NCBI RefSeq assembly: GCF_007856155.1
Contig: NZ_CP042266.1
Coordinates: 2,294,001-2,358,000, forward strand
Direction of reading: 5' to 3'
DNA from: Streptomyces qinzhouensis
GTDB lineage: Bacteria > Actinomycetota > Actinomycetes > Streptomycetales > Streptomycetaceae
DNA: 64,000 nt
Numbering within the stretch: position 1 is the stretch's first letter; the number at the start of each line of letters is the position of its first letter. The notes beneath the pieces were generated by a model. The model saw nothing but the letters and a program-made list of their open reading frames with translations, was not told the origin of the DNA and ran no database searches. Below, piece by piece: positions 54,341 to 61,781 of the stretch. Made by a program: the position numbers and the translations under genes.

Positions 54341-55220
54341 GATGACAGCCTCTTCCTACGGCGGGCGGCCGGGCACCGCCGCCCGCGCGGCCCGGCGCCG
54401 GGCGGTGCTCCACTGGATAGCCGTCCACGCGCTCGCCGTCGCTGCCGCGCTCTTCTTCGTCCTGCCCTTCGTCTTCGTCCTGCTGACCTCGCTGATGAGC
54501 GACCAGCAGGCGCTGACCCGGGACCTTGTCCCGCGCACCTGGGAGTGGGAGAACTACACCAGGGTCCTCGACACGCCCGGCTTCCTCACCTGGTGGCGCA
54601 ATACCCTGCTCTACGCCGGTCTGGGCACCGTACTGACCGTGGTGTCGTCCATACCGGTGGCTTATGCGCTGGCCAAGTTCCGCTTCCGCGGGCGGCGGCT
54701 CACGATGATGCTGGTGATCTCCATGATGATGCTGCCACCACAGGTGATCATCATCCCGATGTATCTGTTCTGGGCGAAGGAACTCGACCTGGCGGGCAGT
54801 CTCTGGCCGCTGATCATCCCCATGGCATTCGGCGACGCCTTCTCCGTCTTCCTGCTGCGGCAGTTCCTGCTGACCGTCCCCGACGAATATCTGGACGCGG
54901 CGCGGGTGGACGGCTGCGGCGAGGTGCGGACCCTGCTCAGGGTCGTCCTGCCGATGGCGAAACCCGGTATCGCGGCCGTCGCGCTGTTCCAGTTCTTCTA
55001 CGCCTGGAACGACTACTTCGGCCCCCAGATCTACGCCTCCGAGAACCCGGCCGCCTGGACGCTCAGTTACGGCCTCGAATCGTTCAAGGGCGCGCACCAT
55101 ACCGACTGGAATCTGACCATGGCCGCGACAGTGCTGGTCATGGCACCCGTGATCCTCGTCTTCTTCTTCGCCCAGCGGGCGTTCGTCGAGGGAGTCACAC
55201 TGACCGGAGTGAAGGGCTAG
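54333..55220 (+). CDS. csnG: ABC sugar permease CsnG
   Basis: 295 residues, MalG-like, six helices with the EAA loop YLDAARVDGCGEVRTLLRVVLPMAKPGIAAV. GTG at 54333 overlaps the csnF stop by eight bases; an ATG at 54342 is an alternative start. It pairs with CsnF to form the permease of the importer. Confidence 0.9.
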   Translation: MTEMTASSYGGRPGTAARAARRRAVLHWIAVHALAVAAALFFVLPFVFVLLTSLMSDQQALTRDLVPRTWEWENYTRVLDTPGFLTWWRNTLLYAGLGTVLTVVSSIPVAYALAKFRFRGRRLTMMLVISMMMLPPQVIIIPMYLFWAKELDLAGSLWPLIIPMAFGDAFSVFLLRQFLLTVPDEYLDAARVDGCGEVRTLLRVVLPMAKPGIAAVALFQFFYAWNDYFGPQIYASENPAAWTLSYGLESFKGAHHTDWNLTMAATVLVMAPVILVFFFAQRAFVEGVTLTGVKG

Positions 55221-55227
55221 GAACTGA

Positions 55228-56493
55228 ATGAAACTGGCAGTCGTGGGTGGCGGGTCCACCTATACACCGGAGCTGATCGACGGATTCGCCCGGCTGCGGG
55301 ACACCCTCCCGATCAGCGAACTGGTCCTCGTCGACCCGGCGGCGGAGCGGCTGGAGCTGGTGGGCGGGCTGGCCCGGCGGATCTTCGCCAAACAAGGGCA
55401 CAGCGGACGGATCGTCACCACCTCGGATCTGGACGCGGGCGTCGAGGGCGCCGACGCCGTCCTGCTCCAGCTGCGCATCGGCGGACAGGAGGCCAGGCTC
55501 CAGGACGAGACCTGGCCGCTGGAGTGCGGTTGCGTCGGGCAGGAGACCACGGGAGCGGGCGGACTGGCGAAGGCGCTGCGCACGGTCCCCGTCGTCCTCG
55601 ATATCGCCGAACGGGTCCGCCGCGCCAACCCCGAGGCGTGGATCATCGACTTCACCAATCCCGTGGGGATCGTCACCCGGGCGCTGCTGACGGCCGGGCA
55701 CAAGGCCGTCGGGCTCTGCAACGTGGCCATCGGGTTCCAGCGCAAGTTCGCGAAACTGCTGGATGTGGCGCCGTCCGAGGTGCATCTCGACCATATCGGG
55801 CTCAACCATCTGACCTGGGAGACCGGGGTCCGGATCGGCGGGCCCGACGGCGAGGACCGGCTGCCCGGCCTGATCGCCGCCCACGGCGGGACGATCGCCG
55901 CCGATCTGCGGCTGCCGAGCGCGCTGCTCGACCGGCTCGGCGCGGTCCCCTCGTACTACCTGCGCTACTTCTACGCCCACGACGAGGTCGTCGAGGAGCT
56001 GCGGACCAAGCCGTCCCGGGCGGCCGAGGTCGCCGAGATGGAACGGCAGTTGCTGGCGATGTACGGGGACCCGGCGCTGGACACCAAGCCGGAGCTGCTG
56101 GCCAAGCGCGGCGGCGCCTACTACTCGGAGGCGGCGGTCGATCTGGCCGCGGCGCTGCTGGGCGGTGCGGGCAGCCCGTACCAGGTCGTCAACACCACCA
56201 ACAACGGGACGCTGCCCTTCCTGCCGGACGACGCGGTCGTCGAGGTGCAGGCCGCCGTCGGGGCCAAGGGGGCCGCGCCGCTGCCGGTGCCGCGGGTCGA
56301 TCCGCTGTACGCGGGGCTGATCGCGAATGTGACGGCGTACGAGGACCTGGCCCTGGACGCGGCGCTGCGCGGCGGCCGGGAGCGGGTGTTCCGGGCCCTG
56401 CTCGCCCATCCGCTGATCGGCCAGTACGGCTACGCCGAGCAGCTCACCGACAAGCTGATCGCGCACAACCGGGAGCACTTGGCGTGGGCGTGA
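55228..56493 (+). CDS. csnH: GH4 family glycosidase CsnH
   Basis: 421 residues. It has the NAD-binding loop VGGGSTYTPEL, typical of GH4 enzymes, which use NAD and a divalent metal in a redox-elimination mechanism. The metal ligands are probably Cys164 (GLCNVAIG) and His194 (GLNHLTW). It is annotated in related genomes as 6-phospho-beta-glucosidase; in this operon the likely substrate is a glucosamine- or GlcNAc-containing oligosaccharide. It lies seven bases after csnG and overlaps csnK by GTGA. Confidence 0.9.
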   Translation: MKLAVVGGGSTYTPELIDGFARLRDTLPISELVLVDPAAERLELVGGLARRIFAKQGHSGRIVTTSDLDAGVEGADAVLLQLRIGGQEARLQDETWPLECGCVGQETTGAGGLAKALRTVPVVLDIAERVRRANPEAWIIDFTNPVGIVTRALLTAGHKAVGLCNVAIGFQRKFAKLLDVAPSEVHLDHIGLNHLTWETGVRIGGPDGEDRLPGLIAAHGGTIAADLRLPSALLDRLGAVPSYYLRYFYAHDEVVEELRTKPSRAAEVAEMERQLLAMYGDPALDTKPELLAKRGGAYYSEAAVDLAAALLGGAGSPYQVVNTTNNGTLPFLPDDAVVEVQAAVGAKGAAPLPVPRVDPLYAGLIANVTAYEDLALDAALRGGRERVFRALLAHPLIGQYGYAEQLTDKLIAHNREHLAWA

Positions 56494-57473
56494 CCGCGGC
56501 GGTCCTCGCGATCGACGCGGGCAACAGCAAGACCGACGCCGTCTTCGTCGGCGCGGACGGTTCGGTGCTCGGCTCGGCCCGGGCGGCGGTGGGCTTCCAG
56601 CCCCCGAAGGTCGGCGTCGCCGCCGCCGTGGAGGCCCTGGCGGGCACCGTGGCGGCGGCGCGGGAGGCCGCGGCCACGGCCGGCCGGCCCGTCGACCGGG
56701 TCGAACGGGTCTCGGCCTGTCTCGCCAACGCCGATCTGCCGGTGGAGGAGGAGGAGCTGACGGCCGCGCTGCACGCCCGGGGCTGGGGCCGTACGACGGT
56801 GGTACGCAACGATACGTTCGCGCTGCTGCGCGCCGCGGTGGACGAGCCGCGGGGTGTCGCGGTCGTCTGCGGCGCGGGCATCAACTGCGTCGGGATGCAC
56901 CCGGACGGGCGGACCGCCCGGTTCCCGGCCATCGGCAAGATCTCGGGTGACTGGGGCGGGGGGCTCGGTCTCGCCGAGGAGTCCCTGTGGAGCGCCGCGC
57001 GCGCGGAGGACGGCAGGGGCGTGCCGACGGCCCTGGCCCGGACCCTGCCGCAGCACTTCGGGCTCGGCTCGATGGCGGCCCTGATCGAGGCGCTGCACCG
57101 GCGGACGATCCCGTACGCGCGGGTGCACGAGCTGACGCCGGTCCTCTTCGCGACCAGTGCGCAGGGGGACGAGGTGGCCAAGGGCCTGGTCCAGCGGCTC
57201 GCGGACGAGGTGGTGACGATGGCCGCGGTGACGCTGGGGCGGCTCGGGCTGCTGACCGAGGAGGTGCCGGTGGTGCTGGGCGGGAGCGTCCTCGCGGCCC
57301 GGCACCCCGAACTGGAGGCCCGGATCGCGGAATCGCTGGCGGTGAAGGCGCCGAAGGCCGGCCTGCGCTGGCTGACCGCGCCGCCGGTGCTGGGGGCGGC
57401 CCTGCTCGGGCTCGACGGGGTGGGCGCGCCGCCGGAGGCGGGGGCGCGGATCCGCGGACATTACGGGGTGTAG
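56490..57473 (+). CDS. csnK: Amino-sugar kinase CsnK (BadF/BadG/BcrA/BcrD family)
   Basis: 327 residues. GTG start overlapping the csnH stop. The ASKHA phosphate-1 loop is AIDAGNSKTDAVFVG and the second nucleotide loop region is AVVCGAGINCVG. The fold matches BadF-type GlcNAc kinases. It probably phosphorylates glucosamine or GlcNAc released by CsnH, so that it can enter amino-sugar metabolism. It is the last gene of the csn operon. Confidence 0.88.
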   Translation: MTAAVLAIDAGNSKTDAVFVGADGSVLGSARAAVGFQPPKVGVAAAVEALAGTVAAAREAAATAGRPVDRVERVSACLANADLPVEEEELTAALHARGWGRTTVVRNDTFALLRAAVDEPRGVAVVCGAGINCVGMHPDGRTARFPAIGKISGDWGGGLGLAEESLWSAARAEDGRGVPTALARTLPQHFGLGSMAALIEALHRRTIPYARVHELTPVLFATSAQGDEVAKGLVQRLADEVVTMAAVTLGRLGLLTEEVPVVLGGSVLAARHPELEARIAESLAVKAPKAGLRWLTAPPVLGAALLGLDGVGAPPEAGARIRGHYGV

Positions 57474-57884
57474 GAGGGCGATCGGCCGAGGGGCCGGCGG
57501 CGGACCGGGCCGAGGGCCCGGGGGCTGCCGGTCCGGCGAGTTTTCTCTCCGTTTCTCTCCTCGGTTCCAAACCTCGATGGCGAGGTGTCGCCACTTCCCG
57601 CGCGGGGGTCACGGGGAGGGAACCGGAGAGGCACCGGGAGCGTATTCACGATGAGGTACGGCGAAGGGCGGCGCCGGCGGCGACGAGGGCACCGTCCGGC
57701 ATGAGGGCGGTGTCCGGCATGAGGGCGGTGTCCGGCGGGCAGGTAGGGCCGGGAGCGGCCCTCCGGTGCAAGATCGAGTCAAGCCTGCTGTGCGCGGCGG
57801 CCATCGCCGCCATACTTCACGCCATGGGGGTCGACCCCACCCGCCGGGGGGCGGGGCGCCGTCAGCGACCGAGGGGGAGGTCAC
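57474..57884. other. Spacer between csnK and the glnX-like gene
   Basis: 411 bp without a gene. It contains a small inverted repeat ACCTCG-ATGG-CGAGGT at 57571-57586 after a pyrimidine-rich tract. An 18-bp direct repeat, ATGAGGGCGGTGTCCGGC, occupies 57701-57718 and 57719-57736. The promoter of the downstream operon must lie here but was not resolved. Confidence 0.5.
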
Positions 57885-59333
57885 GTGACATACCCGCCGA
57901 ACGTGCGCATCGCGCATCCGTCGGCTCCCGCGTCCGCGCCCGGATCCGGACCCTCCGGACCCGTTCCACCGACCGGCCCGGTGCCGGATCCCCGGCCGGG
58001 CCCGGAAGCCGGGCTCGCCACGGGACCGGTGGGTGCCGCGGAGGCGATGGCGAGGCTGCGCGCGGCGGCGACGACCGAGCCGGGGAAGCTGCGGATCATC
58101 GGCGCGGTGCTGGCGGTCCTGGTCATCACCTTCGGCGCGGTCACCGCGGTGGAGGTGTCCGACCGGACGGCCGCCGCCGACGACGTGGTCAGCCGCAGCC
58201 AGCCGCTGAGCGCCGACGCCGCCCTGGTCTACCGCTCCCTCGCCGATGCCGACACCGCGGCCTCCAGCGGCTTCCTCGCGGGCGCCGCGGCCGAGCCCCG
58301 CGCGGTCCGCGAGCGGTACGAGAAGGACATCACCCTCGCCTCCCGGCTGCTGGTCAAGGCCGCCACACACACGGACGCCGACAGCGAGTCCGGCCGTCAG
58401 ATACGCACATTGAACGAGCAGTTGCCGTTCTACGCGGGCTTTGTGGAGACCGCCCGCTCCTACAACCGGCAGGGCAAGCCGCTGGGCGGCGCCTATCTGC
58501 GCTTCGCCAACGAGCGGATGACGAAGGTCCTTCTCCCGGCCGCCCAGAAGCTCTACGACGCGGAGACGGCACGGCTGGACCGCGACCACGAGGACGCCAC
58601 GGCCTGGCCGCTGTTCGCCCTGCTCGCCGGGGTCGTCGCGCTCGGCGCCCTCGGTGCGGCCCAGCGGCGCAACTATCTCCGCACCAACCGGGTCTTCAAC
58701 CACGGGCTGCTGGCCGCCACGACCGCGTCCGCGGTGCTGCTGCTGTGGCTCGTCGCCGCACACACGGTCGCCTCGTCCCAGCTCGGCGAGGCGCGCTCCA
58801 GCGGCCAGAACTCGCTGCGCGCGCTGAACGAGGCACGGATCAGCTCGCTCAAGGCACGGGCCAACGAGAACCTCGTCCTGGTCGCCCGGGGCGCCGTCCT
58901 CACCGACGACGGCAAGAACGACAAATACGAGACGGAGTACCGCGAGCACATGGGCGGCCTGGTCGACGCGCTGGGGCGGGCCCACCGGCTGGCCGACGAC
59001 GCCCGGGGGACCGCCCCGCTGGACGCGGCGGCCAAGAGTGTCGACGAGTGGCAGGACCGGCACGAACAGGTCGGCCGGACCGACCGGGACGGCGACTACG
59101 AGGGCGCCTTGAAGAAGGTCATCGGCGGCAAGGAGTCGACGGGTACGTCGTTCGACGAGGTGGACGCCGCGCTGGACCGGGCGCTGGCCCATGAACAGCG
59201 CGAGTTCACCCGGGCCGCGGAGAACGGCCGGGGCGCCCTGGGGCTGCTGCCCGTGGGCGCGGCCGTGCTCGGTGTGCTGGCCGCGCTGGGCGCGGTCCTC
59301 GGAATCAACCGCAGACTGTCGGAGTACCGGTGA
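57885..59333 (+). CDS. GlnX-like membrane protein
   Basis: 482 residues. GTG start after GAGGGGGAGG. A Pro-rich cytoplasmic N-terminus is followed by helix 1 (IIGAVLAVLVITFGAVTAV), an extracytoplasmic helical domain of about 140 residues, helices 2-3 (ALLAGVVALGALGAA; LLAATTASAVLLLWLVAA), a second helical domain and helix 4. This topology with two periplasmic-side four-helix-like domains resembles mycobacterial GlnX, the membrane partner of GlnH in amino-acid sensing upstream of PknG. The downstream gene order supports it. Confidence 0.75.
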   Translation: MTYPPNVRIAHPSAPASAPGSGPSGPVPPTGPVPDPRPGPEAGLATGPVGAAEAMARLRAAATTEPGKLRIIGAVLAVLVITFGAVTAVEVSDRTAAADDVVSRSQPLSADAALVYRSLADADTAASSGFLAGAAAEPRAVRERYEKDITLASRLLVKAATHTDADSESGRQIRTLNEQLPFYAGFVETARSYNRQGKPLGGAYLRFANERMTKVLLPAAQKLYDAETARLDRDHEDATAWPLFALLAGVVALGALGAAQRRNYLRTNRVFNHGLLAATTASAVLLLWLVAAHTVASSQLGEARSSGQNSLRALNEARISSLKARANENLVLVARGAVLTDDGKNDKYETEYREHMGGLVDALGRAHRLADDARGTAPLDAAAKSVDEWQDRHEQVGRTDRDGDYEGALKKVIGGKESTGTSFDEVDAALDRALAHEQREFTRAAENGRGALGLLPVGAAVLGVLAALGAVLGINRRLSEYR

Positions 59334-59344
59334 GAGGGGGCGTG

Positions 59345-60394
59345 ATGAAGGAGCCCAGCAGGGACGGGGCCACTGCCACGACCAGGCGTCCCAGCCCCCG
59401 GGGCTGGGGCGGAGTGGCCGCGATGGCCGCCGTCTGCGCCCTGGCGGCCGGGACGCTGATCCCGCTGTCCCGGGACGCCGGGAGCGCGATCGCCGCTCCG
59501 GACGCGGCGGACCCGGCGGGCGGGGTGACCCGGGTGGACCGGACCGTGGGCGAGGAGTGCGAGTCCCCCGAGGCATCGCTGCCGCCGTCGGCCTCCGACG
59601 GCCCGACCATCGACGCCATCAAGAAGCGCGGCCATCTGATCGTCGGCGTCGACCAGAACAGTTACCGCTGGGGCTACCGCGATCCGGCGACCGGAACCAT
59701 CGAGGGCTTCGACATCGACCTGGCACGGGCGATCGCGGAGAACATCTTCGGCAGCAAGAAGAACGCCGTGATATTCCGTGCCATCCCCACCAACCAGCGA
59801 ATCCCCGCCCTGAACAACGGCACGGTGGACATCGTGGTCCGCACGATGACCATCAACTGCGCCCGGATCAAACAGGTCGCCTTCTCCACCGCGTACTTCC
59901 AGGCCGGGCAGCAGATCCTCGCCTCCAAGACTTCCCCCATCACCGGATACAACGCCTCCCTCAAGGGCAAGCGGGTCTGCTCGGCGGAGGGGTCCACGGC
60001 CTATGAGGCGCTGGAGAGGAACGCGTTCGGCGCGGTCTTCAAGGACCCGGGCGACGGCCGCCCGGACGACGAGGACATCCTGACCGTCCCCAATCAGCTC
60101 GACTGTCTCGTCCGGCTCCAGCAGGGACTGGTGGACGCGGTCCTCACGGACAACGCCCTCGCCGCCGGCCAGGCCGCCCAGGACCCGGCGGTCGTACTGA
60201 GGGGCGACAAGCCGTTCACCACCGAGTACTACGGCGTGGCCACGAAGCTCGGCAAGGACGATCTGGTGCGCCGGATCAACCATGTACTGGAGGACTACCG
60301 CAAGAGCCGGTGGACCCTCGCCTACCAGAAGTGGCTGGAAGCCGATCTGCCCAAGATACCCGGGCCGCCCGCGCCCAAATACCGCACCGGCTGA
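59345..60394 (+). CDS. GlnH-like amino-acid-binding protein
   Basis: 349 residues from the ATG at 59345 (AGAGGGGG before it); a GTG at 59330 overlapping the previous stop is an alternative. An N-terminal hydrophobic helix (GVAAMAAVCALAAGTLIP) has no lipobox, so it is membrane-anchored or cleaved. A family-3 solute-binding fold follows: IKKRGHLIVGVDQNSYRWGY, GFDIDLARAIA, IVVRTMTINCARIKQVAFS. No ABC permease or ATPase gene is adjacent, so a sensing role with the GlnX-like protein is inferred, as for Mycobacterium GlnH, which recognises aspartate/glutamate. Confidence 0.82.
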   Translation: MKEPSRDGATATTRRPSPRGWGGVAAMAAVCALAAGTLIPLSRDAGSAIAAPDAADPAGGVTRVDRTVGEECESPEASLPPSASDGPTIDAIKKRGHLIVGVDQNSYRWGYRDPATGTIEGFDIDLARAIAENIFGSKKNAVIFRAIPTNQRIPALNNGTVDIVVRTMTINCARIKQVAFSTAYFQAGQQILASKTSPITGYNASLKGKRVCSAEGSTAYEALERNAFGAVFKDPGDGRPDDEDILTVPNQLDCLVRLQQGLVDAVLTDNALAAGQAAQDPAVVLRGDKPFTTEYYGVATKLGKDDLVRRINHVLEDYRKSRWTLAYQKWLEADLPKIPGPPAPKYRTG

Positions 60395-60422
60395 CCGACC
60401 GCAGAGACGAAAGAGGTGATCG

Positions 60423-61781
60423 ATGGGCGTCGCTGGATCCCTTTCCGGCCCGGGGGGCGGTCTTCCGGGGCCGTTGATGGACCGGGACGAGATCGACCGC
60501 GCCCTGGCCCGGCTCGGCGCCGAGCACGAGGCGATCGAATCGTCCCTGCTCGCCCTCCAGGACCATGCGGGACGCCGGCTCCTCGAAGGCGCCGAACTGA
60601 CCGGGGTGACCCGGGACCGGTGGGCCGCGGCCGAGCAGTCGATCGCCCTGCTCTGGGGCTACTTCGAGGCCTATTCGGCCGCCCTGACCGGGATCCGGGA
60701 GGTCAGGGCCCGGCGGCGCTGGTCCAGCCGGGACGATCTCGCGGAGCTGACCGAGCGGCTGCGCGGCCCCAGCGTGACGGTGGCGAACCCGGCCTCGACC
60801 GGTGCGGCGAACGGTCCCGCGGCGCTGTCGGTGACCGGACCCGCGAAGCTCTCCGAGCGTTTCACCCTCGAAGGGCTGGTCGCCCGGATGAACGAACTGT
60901 ACGCGGGCTCCCTCGACATGGTGGTGACGGCGGACGCGGTCTGGTCGGCGCTGCCCGCCCGGATCGACCTGCTCTCCGCCGAGCTCCAGCGCACCCGCTC
61001 CCTGGCGCACTCGGTCGGGGTGCGCCCCGGTGAGCATCCGTCGGGCGACGACCTGGAGTCGATCACCCATGAGCTGACCACCCTGCGGGCCCAGGTCATC
61101 TCCGATCCGCTGGCGTTCTGGCGCTCCGCGATGGGCAGTTCGGCGCCCGGCGGCGGCCGCCCGGACACCGACCGCTACGACCGGGCGGCCCGGGCCCTGG
61201 AGGACATCCGCCGGGAGATCGAAGCGGTGCTCGGGGTCCGCCAGGACTCGGAGGAGCGGCTGATCAAACTGCGGTCCATGCTGTCCCGGGCGGACCGCAC
61301 CCTCAGCGAGGCCCGGGCGGCGCGCGGCGAGGTGCTGGCGAAGATCGCGGCCACCGAGGTGCCGGCGGTCAGCGGGCCGCCGACCGCGCTCCAGGAGAAG
61401 CTGGCCACCGCCGCCGAATACCGCAGACACTCCCAGTGGCACCGGCTCTCGCCGCTGCTGGAGTCCCTGGAGCGGGAAGCGGAGGACGAACTGCTGCGGG
61501 CCCGTGAGTCGCTGACCGCGGTGACCGCGCCGCTCGCGGTCCGGGCCGAACTGCGAGGCCGGCTGGACGCCTACCGGGCGAAGACGGCGCGGCACGGGCT
61601 CGCGGAGGACCCGGTGCTGATCGAACGGTACGACGCGGCCCGCCGGATGCTGTGGAGCGCGCCCTGCGATCTGCGGGTCGCCGAGCAGGCGGTGCTGCGC
61701 TATCAGCGGGCCGCGGCGGAGGCACTGGCGCCTACGGAGCCCGGACGGACCGGCTCCGCCGACCGCAGGGGGGACGCGTGA
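60423..61781 (+). CDS. Uncharacterised helical protein in the glnX-glnH-pknG operon
   Basis: 452 residues with no signal peptide and no membrane segment. The sequence is Leu/Arg/Glu-rich and mostly alpha-helical, with likely coiled coil at LEDIRREIEAVLGVRQDSEERLIKLRSMLSRADRTLSEA and TALQEKLATAAEYRRHSQW ... LLESLEREAEDELL. I recognise no known domain. It starts 28 bp after the GlnH-like gene, with GAGGTGATCG before the ATG, and its stop overlaps the pknG start (GTGA), so it is translationally coupled to the kinase. It may be a scaffold or substrate of PknG; this is inference. Confidence 0.85.
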   Translation: MGVAGSLSGPGGGLPGPLMDRDEIDRALARLGAEHEAIESSLLALQDHAGRRLLEGAELTGVTRDRWAAAEQSIALLWGYFEAYSAALTGIREVRARRRWSSRDDLAELTERLRGPSVTVANPASTGAANGPAALSVTGPAKLSERFTLEGLVARMNELYAGSLDMVVTADAVWSALPARIDLLSAELQRTRSLAHSVGVRPGEHPSGDDLESITHELTTLRAQVISDPLAFWRSAMGSSAPGGGRPDTDRYDRAARALEDIRREIEAVLGVRQDSEERLIKLRSMLSRADRTLSEARAARGEVLAKIAATEVPAVSGPPTALQEKLATAAEYRRHSQWHRLSPLLESLEREAEDELLRARESLTAVTAPLAVRAELRGRLDAYRAKTARHGLAEDPVLIERYDAARRMLWSAPCDLRVAEQAVLRYQRAAAEALAPTEPGRTGSADRRGDA

